From assembly GCF_000718555.1 (NCBI RefSeq), contig NZ_JOAN01000031.1:1-64000 (forward strand): a stretch of DNA of 64,000 nucleotides, in the 5' to 3' direction. Below are positions 17,581 through 27,200 of the stretch, piece after piece (positions within the stretch are counted from its first letter, which is position 1; each line of letters starts with the position of its first letter). The notes beneath the pieces are model-generated. The model had not been told where the DNA came from, did not search any database, and saw only the letters and a program-made list of their open reading frames with translations. The position numbers and the translations under genes were made by a program. Origin of the DNA: Micromonospora chokoriensis (GTDB lineage Bacteria > Actinomycetota > Actinomycetes > Mycobacteriales > Micromonosporaceae).

Positions 17581-19575
17581 ATGAGTGCCTCGTCCACGAC
17601 GCCGCGTGCGGCCGCGACCAATTCGGTCTGGTCCCAGCTTGAGCCGCTGCTGCCCCAGATCTCCAAGCCCATCCAGTACGTCGGGGGCGAGCTGGGTGCG
17701 GTGACCAAGGAGTGGGACACGGCGGCCGTGCGGTGGGCGCTGATGTATCCGGACGCCTACGAGGTGGGCCTGCCCAACCAGGGCGTGCAGATCCTCTACG
17801 AGGTGCTCAACGAGCTGCCCGACACCCTCGCGGAGCGGACGTACGCGGTCTGGCCGGACCTGGAGACGCTGATGCGCACGCACGGCGTGCCGCAGTTCAC
17901 CGTCGACGCGCACCGGTCGGTGCGCAGCTTCGACGTGTTCGGCATCTCCTTCTCCACCGAGCTGGGCTACACCAACATGCTCACCGCGATCGACCTGGCC
18001 GGCATCCCGATGCTGGCCGCCGACCGCACCGACGCCGACCCGGTGATCGTGGCCGGCGGGCACGCCGCGTTCAACCCGGAGCCGATCGCCGACTTCATCG
18101 ACGCCGCGGTGCTCGGTGACGGCGAGGAGGCGGTCCTGGAGATCACCGCGATCGTCCGGGAGTGGAAGGCCGAGGGCTCGCCGGGGGGCCGCGACGAGCT
18201 GCTGCTGCGGCTGGCCCGCACCGAGAGCGTCTACGTGCCGCGCTTCTACGACGTCGACTACCTGCCGGACGGCCGGATCCAGCGGGTCGTGCCGAACCGG
18301 GCGGACGTGCCGTTCCGGGTGCACAAGCGCACGACGATGGACCTGGACGCCTGGCCCTACCCGAAGAAGCCCCTCGTTCCGCTGGCCGAGACGGTGCACG
18401 AGCGGTACGCGGTGGAGATCTTCCGGGGCTGCACCCGAGGCTGCCGGTTCTGCCAGGCCGGGATGATCACCCGGCCGGTGCGGGAGCGGTCGATCACCAC
18501 GGTCGGGCAGATGGTCCGCGAGGGCCTGGAGTTCTCCGGCTTCAACGAGGTGGGCCTGCTGTCGCTCTCCTCGGCGGACCACTCCGAGATCGGCGACATG
18601 TGCTCGGGCCTCGCCCAGCAGTACGAGGGCACGAACGTCTCGCTGTCGCTGCCGTCGACCCGGGTGGACGCCTTCAACATCGACCTCGCGCAGGAGCTGT
18701 CCCGCAACGGGCGGCGTACCGGCCTGACCTTCGCCCCGGAGGGCGGGTCGGAGCGGATCCGCAAGGTCATCAACAAGATGGTGTCGAAGGAAGACCTGAT
18801 CCGTACGGTCGTCACCGCGTACACCAACGGCTGGCGGCAGGTGAAGCTCTACTTCATGTGCGGCCTGCCCACCGAGACCGACGAGGACGTCCTCGAGATC
18901 GCCGAGATGGCCCACGAGGTGATCAGGGCTGGTCGGGCCGCCACCGGCTCCAAGGACATCCGCTGCACGGTCTCGATCGGCGGGTTCGTGCCGAAGCCGC
19001 ACACCCCGTTCCAGTGGGCCGCGATGGACCGTCCGGAGGTCATCGACCACCGGCTCAAGATCCTCAAGCAGGCCATCAACTCGGACCGCTCGCTGGGTCG
19101 GGCCATCGGCTACCGCTACCACGACGGCGAGCCGTCGCTCATCGAAGGGCTGCTGTCCCGGGGCGACCGCCGGGTCGGCTCGGTGATCCGCAAGGTCTGG
19201 GAGAACGGCGGCCGGTTCGACGGGTGGAGCGAGCACTTCTCGTACCAGCGCTGGGTGGACGCCGCGGCCGAGACGCTGCCCGCGTTCGGGGTGGACCTCG
19301 ACTGGTACACCACCCGTCAGCGCGACGAGCTGGAGGTCCTTCCCTGGGACCACCTCGACTCGGGCCTCGACAAGGACTGGCTCTGGCAGGACTGGCAGGA
19401 CTCGTTCAGCGAGTTCGAGCAGGACGACTGCCGGTGGACGCCCTGCTTCGACTGCGGTGTCTGCCCCTCGATGGACACCGAGATCCAGATCGGCCCCACC
19501 GGTAAGAAGCTGCTGCCGCTCACCCCGTTGGGCGGCAACGGCATGAAGGTTCAGGCGGGTCACTCGCACGCCTGA
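17581..19575 (+). CDS. TIGR03960-type B12-binding-domain radical SAM protein
   Basis: 664 aa. A B12-binding-like N-terminal domain (about 40-200) precedes the radical SAM core. Its cluster-binding motif is C284-x3-C288-x2-C291 (RGCTRGCRFCQAG), and the C-terminal region contains CFDCGVC. It belongs with the short TIGR03936 protein, usually encoded directly downstream; in many bacteria the two are fused. Here the partner is at 23329, separated by an ESX-like cassette. The substrate is unknown; linkage to RNase E/G and rplU suggests an RNA-related role. The ATG is preferred over upstream in-frame codons, which lie in the divergent gene region. Confidence 0.94.
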   Translation: MSASSTTPRAAATNSVWSQLEPLLPQISKPIQYVGGELGAVTKEWDTAAVRWALMYPDAYEVGLPNQGVQILYEVLNELPDTLAERTYAVWPDLETLMRTHGVPQFTVDAHRSVRSFDVFGISFSTELGYTNMLTAIDLAGIPMLAADRTDADPVIVAGGHAAFNPEPIADFIDAAVLGDGEEAVLEITAIVREWKAEGSPGGRDELLLRLARTESVYVPRFYDVDYLPDGRIQRVVPNRADVPFRVHKRTTMDLDAWPYPKKPLVPLAETVHERYAVEIFRGCTRGCRFCQAGMITRPVRERSITTVGQMVREGLEFSGFNEVGLLSLSSADHSEIGDMCSGLAQQYEGTNVSLSLPSTRVDAFNIDLAQELSRNGRRTGLTFAPEGGSERIRKVINKMVSKEDLIRTVVTAYTNGWRQVKLYFMCGLPTETDEDVLEIAEMAHEVIRAGRAATGSKDIRCTVSIGGFVPKPHTPFQWAAMDRPEVIDHRLKILKQAINSDRSLGRAIGYRYHDGEPSLIEGLLSRGDRRVGSVIRKVWENGGRFDGWSEHFSYQRWVDAAAETLPAFGVDLDWYTTRQRDELEVLPWDHLDSGLDKDWLWQDWQDSFSEFEQDDCRWTPCFDCGVCPSMDTEIQIGPTGKKLLPLTPLGGNGMKVQAGHSHA

Positions 19576-19641
19576 CCGAGCCCGCCTTGGGGCAGCGCCG
19601 GTCGGCGGTGCCCCACCACCCTCCACATCCGACCGGTCGTC

Positions 19642-19670
19642 AAACGGGCCCGCATTCCGCGGGCCCGTTT
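19642..19670 (+). terminator. Terminator after the radical SAM gene
   Basis: AAACGGGCCCGC (19642-19653) pairs perfectly with 19659-19670, loop ATTCC, ending in TTT. It isolates the radical SAM gene from the downstream ESX-like cassette. Confidence 0.88.
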
Positions 19671-19838
19671 GCGCTGTCTGGACTCCGCCACGCGCCAGCG
19701 TCGCCGCAGTGACCTCCCTGGATCGACAGTGATCTGTACCGGCTGCTGGTGGCTGGGGCTGCCCCGGCTGGGTCACACTCGATACGCTGCGTCTGACATG
19801 GACCGACCTCGGAGGGTCGGGGACGGGGGAGGAAGCGC

Positions 19839-20279
19839 ATGGGCAGCATCCCGCCGCCGAACATCGGCGATCTGCACGTCAGCGTCGAGGATCTGGACGC
19901 TGCGGCGGCGTACGTCGAGCGGCTGAAGCAGTACGTCGAGGACACCCTCAGCTACGAGATGGAACGCATCAAGGAGCGGATGAAGGGCGACAGCAACAAC
20001 GCCCAGACCGTTCCGAACGGCACCCCCTTCGGTGCCTACGAGGACGCCCGCATGCAGTGGCGGGCCCTTGAGACGTCCACGGGCAACATGGAGGCGCACC
20101 TCACGATGATCTCCCAGAAGCTCGCCGCGCTGAAGGAGGGCACCGAGGAGATCGCCAAGGCGTTCCGCGACACCGAGGCGCGTAACGCCGCCAACGGCAA
20201 GGAGATCGAGCGACTGCTGGAGTCTGCGGCGCCGCCGCCCACTGCCAGCGGCGCGCCCACCTACCCGTACACGGCCTGA
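19839..20279 (+). CDS. Small helical ESX/WXG100-like protein
   Basis: 146 aa, predicted almost entirely helical (VEDLDAAAAYVERLKQYVEDTLSYEMERIKERMKG, broken here as two helices), ending in a Pro/Ala/Tyr tail (PPPTASGAPTYPYTA). Size, lack of a signal peptide and position before a WxG-type protein and a mycosin suggest a type VII secretion substrate or chaperone, although no canonical WxG is present. SD GGGGGAGGA is at 19825-19833. A TACGCT at 19783-19788 is the likely -10 of this operon. Function inferred from context only. Confidence 0.8.
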   Translation: MGSIPPPNIGDLHVSVEDLDAAAAYVERLKQYVEDTLSYEMERIKERMKGDSNNAQTVPNGTPFGAYEDARMQWRALETSTGNMEAHLTMISQKLAALKEGTEEIAKAFRDTEARNAANGKEIERLLESAAPPPTASGAPTYPYTA

Positions 20280-20289
20280 GGGGGACGTC

Positions 20290-21759
20290 ATGGCTGGAGG
20301 AACTTGGGAGCGGTGCGTCCGCGAGGTGACGCTCTCCGCGGACCCGGAGACGGTCGGCTCGGTCGGGGTGGGCTGGAGCAACCTCTCCAGCGGCCTGCAA
20401 CAACTGCGCGACGCGCTCGTCGGCCGATCGTTCGTCGGCCCGATCGCGACCGGCCAGGAACGCCCGCACGTCGGCGGCCTGCCCGGGATGCTCGCCGGTT
20501 GGAAGGGCAGCGGTGGTGACGCCTACCGCGAGCACCTGGGCAAGATCGGCAAGCAGATCGAGGATCTGATCACCGACGCGACAAACGTCAGTGGCGCGTT
20601 GACGCGGATCGAGGGCGACATCCGCAAGTCGGTCTCCACGATCCCGATCCCGCTGATGGACGACTTCGGCATCAACGAGTGGAGCCTGCCCAACGGCACC
20701 GAGCTCGACGATGCCCGCGACGGGGAGAGCTCCTCGGGGTTCCTCGCCGCGCTGCGCAAGGACTACCAGAACAACCCCGCCTCGTACGCCGACGGCGCGT
20801 TCCGCGACAAGGCCGACGACCTCGAAGCGACGATGAAGGTCGACGGCCAGGCCGGCGACCAGAAGCGGGGCGGCTGGTGGGACACCAAGGCCCACCTGGA
20901 CAACTGGTACCGGGACAACCAGCAGGCGGCGACCACGGCGATGGCGCCGCTACCCAAGGCGGTCTACACCGAGCGTCCCAAGCTCACCGTGAACGGGCCG
21001 GACGGGAGGCTCATCGAGGATGAAATCCGTCGCGACACCCGGGTCCCGCCGACCGGGCGGCCCGACATCGGTGGTGGCGAGTTCGGCGGGAAGCCCGACA
21101 TCGGTGGTGGCGGCCCCACGATCGGTAGTAGGCCACCGGGCATCGGCGACGTGGGCGGTCCGACGTCGAGCGTCGACCCGTTCTCCCCGACCACGTCCGG
21201 TGGGCTCGGCGATGGCTCGCCCACCGGCCAGCTCACGACCCCACCGACCGGCTCCGGTTACCCGGGCTACGGCGACGATGACTACACCAGCGGTCTGGCT
21301 GGCGCCACTCCGAGCGGCGTCGGCGGCCTGGGCGGTGGCATCGGCGGCGGTGGGGTCGGCAGCGCCGGTCTCGGTGGTGCCGGCGGTGGTTTCGGCGGCG
21401 GGGCCGGCGTGGGTTCGGCCGGCGGGATCGGCGCCGGCGGTGGCCTGGGCGGCGGCGCCGGGATCGGCGTGGGCGGCATCCCCGGCATGGTGGGCGGCGG
21501 CAACGGCAAGGTGCCACCGATGACGAGCGCGGCGAACGCGCTGCGCGCCGCCGCAGGCGCGGGCGGCGCCGGGATGGCGGGTGGCGCGCGTGGCGGTGCC
21601 GGCGTCGGCGGGGCTGGAATGATGGGCGGCGGCATGATGGGCGGCGCGGGCGGCGCCGGGCACGGTGGCGGCACCGGCTCCGAGCACTCGTCGTGGTTGA
21701 CTGAGGACGACGATCCGTGGGGCCCTGGTGACGGCGCGTCCCCGGGCATCCTTCGATGA
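20290..21759 (+). CDS. WXG-domain protein with long Gly-rich C-terminal region
   Basis: 489 aa. The N-terminal helical domain (about 1-125) has a W-x-G turn (MLAGWKGSGGDAYREHLGKI). A charged middle (about 125-250) precedes a Gly-rich low-complexity region (about 255-460) of GGxGGG repeats. It ends in a conserved-looking acidic tail, SSWLTEDDDPWGPGDG. This resembles large actinobacterial WXG100-family substrates that end in an LxEDxDxW motif. No signal peptide, consistent with type VII export. Ten bp after the previous gene, and its stop is 10 bp before the mycosin start, so all three are co-transcribed. Confidence 0.82.
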   Translation: MAGGTWERCVREVTLSADPETVGSVGVGWSNLSSGLQQLRDALVGRSFVGPIATGQERPHVGGLPGMLAGWKGSGGDAYREHLGKIGKQIEDLITDATNVSGALTRIEGDIRKSVSTIPIPLMDDFGINEWSLPNGTELDDARDGESSSGFLAALRKDYQNNPASYADGAFRDKADDLEATMKVDGQAGDQKRGGWWDTKAHLDNWYRDNQQAATTAMAPLPKAVYTERPKLTVNGPDGRLIEDEIRRDTRVPPTGRPDIGGGEFGGKPDIGGGGPTIGSRPPGIGDVGGPTSSVDPFSPTTSGGLGDGSPTGQLTTPPTGSGYPGYGDDDYTSGLAGATPSGVGGLGGGIGGGGVGSAGLGGAGGGFGGGAGVGSAGGIGAGGGLGGGAGIGVGGIPGMVGGGNGKVPPMTSAANALRAAAGAGGAGMAGGARGGAGVGGAGMMGGGMMGGAGGAGHGGGTGSEHSSWLTEDDDPWGPGDGASPGILR

Positions 21760-21769
21760 GGACGGACGG

Positions 21770-23170
21770 ATGAGGGTGAACGTCGGAAGCCTCCGGCCGG
21801 TAGTCGCCTGCCTGCTGGCGGGGTTCCTGGTGGTGGGGGCCGCCCAACCGGCGGCCGCCGCGCCACGGCGGGCCGAGCAGTGGTATCTGGACGAGCTCCG
21901 GATCGACCAGGTGCAGAAGATCTCGACCGGGCGCGGCGTGGTCGTGGCCGTGATCGACACCGGCGTCGAGGCCACCCACCCCGACCTGCGCGGTCAGGTG
22001 CTGCCCGGTGGTCGCAGCTACGGCGCCTCCGGAGACGGCCGAGCCGACGAGAACGGGCACGGCACGCACATGGCCGGCATCATCGCGGCGAAGAGCGGTG
22101 GCCGCGACGGGGTGGACGGCATCGCCCCCGGTGTGAAGATCTTGCCCATCAAGATGCGCAAGGACGACGGGTTCTTCCGCAGCGAGGGGATTGCCCGGGC
22201 CATCCGGATGGCCGTCGACGGCGGTGCCAAGGTCATCAACATGTCCTTCGGTGGCGCTGGCTTCGCCAACGCCGTGGAAGAGAGCGTAATCAAGTACGCG
22301 TTGGACCGTGACGTCGTCCTGGTGGCTTCCGCAGGAAACACCGCCCAGGGCCGTACCTCCGTGGGAAGCCCGGCCAACACTCCCGGTGTGATCGCGGTGA
22401 CCGGGACGACCAAGGGTGGCAAGTTCTGGTCCGGCTCCGTCCAGGGGCCGGAGGCGGTGGTCGCCGCTCCGGGCGACAGCGTCTACAACGTCACCAACGA
22501 GGCGGGCTACGGCTGGGGCGATGGAACCTCCGACTCCGCTGCGATCGTCTCCGCTCTGGCCGCGTTGATCCGAGCCAAGTACCCGGACCTCAACGCTCCG
22601 AGCGTGATCAACCGGATCATCCGGACCGCGCGGGACGCCGGCCCCTCCGGGCGGGATCCGCAGTACGGCTTCGGGGTGATCGACCCGATGAAGGCGCTGA
22701 CCGCGAACGTGCCGCCGGTCTCCGCCAACCCGCTGCTCGACCCGGCCGCGGCGGTCGACCCGAGTCCGGTCCGCACCGGGGGTGCGGACGAGGAGTTCGA
22801 CGTCACCCAGCACGGCGATCGCGGTGGCCCCACCGACCAGCAGGTCATGGTGGTGGGCATCGGCATCGCCGTGGTGCTGGTGTTGCTGCTGGGGCTGGCG
22901 GTCTTCCTGATCTGGAACCGCCGTCGGTACCGGCGGGAGGCGGCCCGAGCCGCCGACATCCCGGACGAGGTGCTCGACCGGGCGGCCCAGGGCGGGTACC
23001 CGCCTCCGGAGGCGGGTTACGCCCCGCAGCCCGGCTATCCGCCGCCCGGGTACGCCCCTCCCTCGGGCTACGCCCCGCCGCCCGGTTACGGCCCACCCTC
23101 GGGTTACGCCCCGCCCCCTGGTTACGGGCCGCCCGGCGGAGCGCCGCCGCCCCCGCCGAGCGAGCGGTAA
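21770..23170 (+). CDS. mycP: Mycosin-like S8 serine protease (MycP family)
   Basis: 466 aa. Signal peptide at about 1-30 (VVACLLAGFLVVGAAQPAAAA). The subtilisin triad is complete: D63 (VIDTGVEATHPDL), H97 (NGHGTHMAG) and S254 (GTSDSAAIVS). A C-terminal membrane helix (about 363-386) and a cytoplasmic tail of tandem GYxPP repeats follow. This matches mycosins of type VII secretion systems: membrane-anchored, with the protease outside. The ATG at 21770 has GAGGA 7 nt upstream that overlaps the previous stop. No EccB/C/D/E genes are in the window, so the secretion machine must be elsewhere. Confidence 0.93.
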   Translation: MRVNVGSLRPVVACLLAGFLVVGAAQPAAAAPRRAEQWYLDELRIDQVQKISTGRGVVVAVIDTGVEATHPDLRGQVLPGGRSYGASGDGRADENGHGTHMAGIIAAKSGGRDGVDGIAPGVKILPIKMRKDDGFFRSEGIARAIRMAVDGGAKVINMSFGGAGFANAVEESVIKYALDRDVVLVASAGNTAQGRTSVGSPANTPGVIAVTGTTKGGKFWSGSVQGPEAVVAAPGDSVYNVTNEAGYGWGDGTSDSAAIVSALAALIRAKYPDLNAPSVINRIIRTARDAGPSGRDPQYGFGVIDPMKALTANVPPVSANPLLDPAAAVDPSPVRTGGADEEFDVTQHGDRGGPTDQQVMVVGIGIAVVLVLLLGLAVFLIWNRRRYRREAARAADIPDEVLDRAAQGGYPPPEAGYAPQPGYPPPGYAPPSGYAPPPGYGPPSGYAPPPGYGPPGGAPPPPPSER

Positions 23171-23184
23171 CCGGTCCCGATCGT

Positions 23185-23224
23185 GATGGCCGGCTGGTGA
23201 CCTACGCGTCACCGGCCGGCCATC
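23185..23224 (+). terminator. Terminator after the mycosin gene
   Basis: Positions 23185-23201 pair with 23208-23224 over 17 bp with one G-U pair, loop CTACGC, followed by GGCTTT. It closes the three-gene ESX-like unit. Confidence 0.88.
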
Positions 23225-23328
23225 GGCTTTCCTGACGGGCGGGTCGCGACCCGATTGACCGATTTGCACCCGTCTGCCGGGGCGATTCGCCCGCCCCGGC
23301 TGCGTACCGTCACGAGCCCTGCGCCAGG

Positions 23329-24141
23329 ATGGGCGGACACGCAGGTACACCCGAGGAGCCCACGATCGCCAAAAAGCCTCAACCCGAGGGCGGCCAGGCG
23401 CCGGTCGTCCAGCGCGTCCGCATCCGGTACGCCAAGCGCGGGCCGCTGCGGTTCACCTCGCACCGGGACTTCGCCCGGGCGTTCGAGCGCGCGCTACGCC
23501 GGGCCGCCGTGCCGGTCGCCTTCTCCCAGGGTTTCCACCCGCACCCCAAGATCTCCTACGCCAGCGCCGCGCCCACCGGGGTGGCGAGCGAGGCGGAGTA
23601 CCTGGAGATCGCTCTCCAGGCGACGGTCGACCCGGAGCAGCTGCGCGTCGCGTTGGACGCCGCGCTCTCGCCGGGGCTGGACATCCTGGACGCCGTGATC
23701 GCCGAGGGGGGCAACCTGCCGGACCGAATCGAGGCGTCGCACTGGCACATCGAGTTGCCTGAGGTCGACACAGCGGTGTTGCGCGCCGCGGTGGACGCGT
23801 TCGTGGCGGCCGAGGAGGTGCTGGTCGAGCGGATGACCAAGCAGGGGCGACGTACTTTCGATGCCCGCGCCGCCGTGATATCGATCGATGTCCAACTGCC
23901 TGCGCCGACGCCTTCCGGGGCACCGGCCGTACCGTGTGCGATACTCGAACTGGTCGTGCGGCAGGTCACCCCGTCCGTACGGCCCGATGACGTCCTTTCC
24001 GGCCTCCGCGTGGTGGCCGACCTGGAGCCGCCGGTTTCGCCGAGGGTGACCCGGCTGGCTCAGGGCACGTTGACCGCGCAGGGTGTGATCGTGGATCCGT
24101 TGGATGCGGACCGCGACGGGGCAGCCATCGTTGGGCACTGA
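23329..24141 (+). CDS. TIGR03936-type radical SAM-associated protein (DUF2344)
   Basis: 270 aa from the ATG at 23329. The family start VQRVRIRYAKRGPLRFTSHRDFARAFERALRR and AFSQGFHPHPKISYA are clear. It has no cluster motif of its own and works with the TIGR03960 protein (17581). Start is uncertain: a strong SD, GAGGAG (23353-23358), sits 6 nt before an in-frame ATC (23365), where relatives typically begin M-A-K-K. Either a rare ATC start is used or translation starts at the weakly supported ATG. The next gene is RNase E/G, 131 bp downstream. Confidence 0.92.
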   Translation: MGGHAGTPEEPTIAKKPQPEGGQAPVVQRVRIRYAKRGPLRFTSHRDFARAFERALRRAAVPVAFSQGFHPHPKISYASAAPTGVASEAEYLEIALQATVDPEQLRVALDAALSPGLDILDAVIAEGGNLPDRIEASHWHIELPEVDTAVLRAAVDAFVAAEEVLVERMTKQGRRTFDARAAVISIDVQLPAPTPSGAPAVPCAILELVVRQVTPSVRPDDVLSGLRVVADLEPPVSPRVTRLAQGTLTAQGVIVDPLDADRDGAAIVGH

Positions 24142-24272
24142 CCGACGGTCCGTGCTCTGGCAGGCAGACTTCGGCGGTCGCGCACCACGCGCGCCCGGCG
24201 GAAACACTTTTGCGGCGACCCTGCGTGGCAGCGCTCACCCGCGCCCGGGGTAGCCAGAACTGGAGAACGTCC

Positions 24273-27200
24273 ATGCTCGAGAACGAGCCCGAGGGCGGCG
24301 AACGGACCGGTTCACAGCCGGCCAGCGAGACCGCCGACCAGAGCAGCACGGCCGACGGCGCCGCCGTCGCGCCGCCCCCCACCACCGCTGTCGGTTCGGC
24401 CTCGGTGGAACCTGCCGGCGCCCAGAGCGCTGCCGGCGGGGAGGCCGCCGAGCCGGCCGCGCCGGTGCGGCGCACCCGGACGACCCGACGCCGGGCCGCT
24501 CCGCTCAACCAGCCGGAGCAGACCGACGCTCCGATCGAGGCTTCCACCGGTGGGGTCGGCAGCGCCGAGTCGCCGCAGGCGGAGGTCTTCGCACCGATCT
24601 CCGGCGACCTGGACGTCGCCCCGAAGACCCCCCGGCGTCGCCGCAAGGCCACCGCCGTCGAGACGACCGCCGAGGAGCCGCTGGTCGCGGCCTCCGCAGA
24701 GGCGGCGTCGGCCGAGGTGGTTCCGCCGGTCAAGGTGACCCGGACCCGGCGCAGGAAGGCCACCCCGGCAGCCGTCGAGGAGCCGCCCGCCGTCGAGGAG
24801 CCGGTCTCCGACGAGGTGCCCGCGGTCGAGGAGCCGGTCGCCGTCGAGGAGCCGGCGGAGTCTGACCTGCGCGAGGCCGAGGCCGAGCTGAATGACACCG
24901 GGGCCACCTCGAGCGTGACCCGTGTCGGGCTGCCCTGGAGCACGCAGGAGCCCTCCGGCGACGTGTCGCCAGGTGCGGCCGTGTCCGGTGTGGCGGATGA
25001 GCCGAACGAGCCGGCCGAGATCGAGCCGGAGCAGCCGCGTACCCGGCGTCGCCGGGCCGCGCTCTCCGCCCCCACCGTGCTGTTCATGGCACCTCAGCCG
25101 GACGCCGTGCCGGTGACCCGGCCGGTGGAGCCCACTCCGGTGGCCGAGGAGCCGGCCGTCGAGGAGGCCGCTGAGCCGTCCCGCCGCCGTCGACGTGGTC
25201 GCCGCGAGGCCGAGCCGGTGGAGCCGATCGAGGCGATCGAGGCCGAGGAAGAGCCGACCGAGGAGGCCGACGAGGCCGCCGAGGCGGATGAGGACGACGA
25301 GGACAGCGCCGCCGCGCGCCGCCGCCGTCGGCGTGGTCGCCGAGGTCGGGGTCGGGGCAAGGGCGGGGCCGACGACGCCGAGGACGAGGAGTCCGAGGAG
25401 GCGGCGCAGGCCGACGAGGAAGAGACCGCCGAAGCTGAGGCAGAGGGCGACGAGGACGAGGAGTCCGAGGGTGGGGACGGCCTGACCCGTCGTCGCCGCC
25501 GCCGTCGCCGCCGTGGCGCCGGTGACACCGAAGGCGCGGCCGACGACGGTGTGCCGACCGTGGTGAAGATCCGTGAGCCGCGCCGGACCGTCGACGAGGT
25601 GCAGGGTGTGTCCGGCTCGACCCGGCTGGAGGCCAAGCGCCAGCGCCGCCGCGATGGTCGGGAGCAGCGGCGTACCCGCCCGCCGATCCTCAGTGAGTCG
25701 GAGTTCCTGGCTCGGCGCGAGGCCGTCGACCGGGTGATGGCGGTGCGCCAGCGCGGTGACCGTACCCAGATCGCCGTCCTGGAGGACGGGGTGCTGGTCG
25801 AGCACTACGTCACCCGCAACTCCTCCGGCACGATGGCCGGCAACGTGTACCTGGGCAAGGTGCAGAACGTGCTGCCGAGCATGGAGGCGGCGTTCGTCGA
25901 CGTCGGCCGGGGCCGCAACGCGGTGCTGTACGCCGGTGAGGTCAACTGGGACATGTCCGGCCTGGAAGGGCGGGCCCGCTCGATCGAGCAGGCACTGCGC
26001 TCCGGTGACTCGGTGCTGGTCCAGGTCACCAAGGACCCGATCGGGCACAAGGGCGCCCGACTGACCAGTCACATCGCGCTCTCCGGACGGCACCTGGTCT
26101 ACGTGCCCAACGGCAACGCCTCCGGGATCAGCCGCAAGCTGCCGGACAACGAGCGCAAGCGGCTGCGCGACGTGCTCAAGAAGCTGGTGCCGGACGGCGC
26201 GGGCGTGATCGTCCGGACGGCTGCCGAGGGCGCCACCGAGGACGAGCTGGCCCGCGACGTCAAGCGGCTGCAGGCGCAGTGGGAGGACATCCAGGCCAAG
26301 GCCGCCGAGGGCGGCGCGCCGGCGCTGCTCTACGGGGAGCCCGACCTGGTCATCCGGGTGGTCCGGGACCTGTTCAACGAAGACTTCCGCGAGCTGGTGA
26401 TCGAGGGCGAGCAGTCGTACGACATCGTCGAGTCGTACCTGTCGCACGTCTCGCCGGATCTGGTCGACCGGGTGCGCCGGCACGTCGGCACGAGCGACGT
26501 CTTCGCCGAGTACCGGATCGACGAGCAGATCATCAAGGGCCTGGACCGCAAGGTCTTCCTGCCCTCCGGTGGCTCGCTGGTGATCGACCGCACCGAGGCG
26601 ATGACTGTCGTCGACGTCAACACCGGCAAGTACACCGGCTCCGGGGGCAACCTGGAGGAGACCGTCACCCGCAACAACCTGGAGGCGGCGGAGGAGATCG
26701 TCCGTCAGCTCCGGTTGCGCGACATCGGCGGCATTGTGGTGATCGACTTCATCGACATGGTGTTGGAGTCGAACCGTGAGCTGGTGCTGCGCCGACTCAC
26801 CGAGTGCCTTGGCCGGGACCGCACCAAGCACCAGGTCACCGAGATCACCTCGCTCGGCCTGGTGCAGATGACCCGTAAGCGGATCGGCGCGGGCCTGCTG
26901 GAGGCGTTCAGCGAGACCTGCGAGTGCTGCAAGGGCCGGGGCGTCATCATGCACACCGAGCCGGTGCCGGAGAAGCCACGCCCCGCCGGTGCGGCGGAGA
27001 AGGTCAAGGCGGTCGCCTCGTCTGTTGCCGCCGCTCCGGCCGCCGAGCAGGGCACCGCGTCGTCCCGCCGCCGGGCGCGTAAGAGCGCCCCGGCCGAGCG
27101 GACCGTGGTCGAGGTCGTCGACACCGCCACCGACTCCAGCGCCGAGCCGGACGCCGACTACCAGGACACCATGGGCTACGACCTGTCCCGCTACGAGTCG

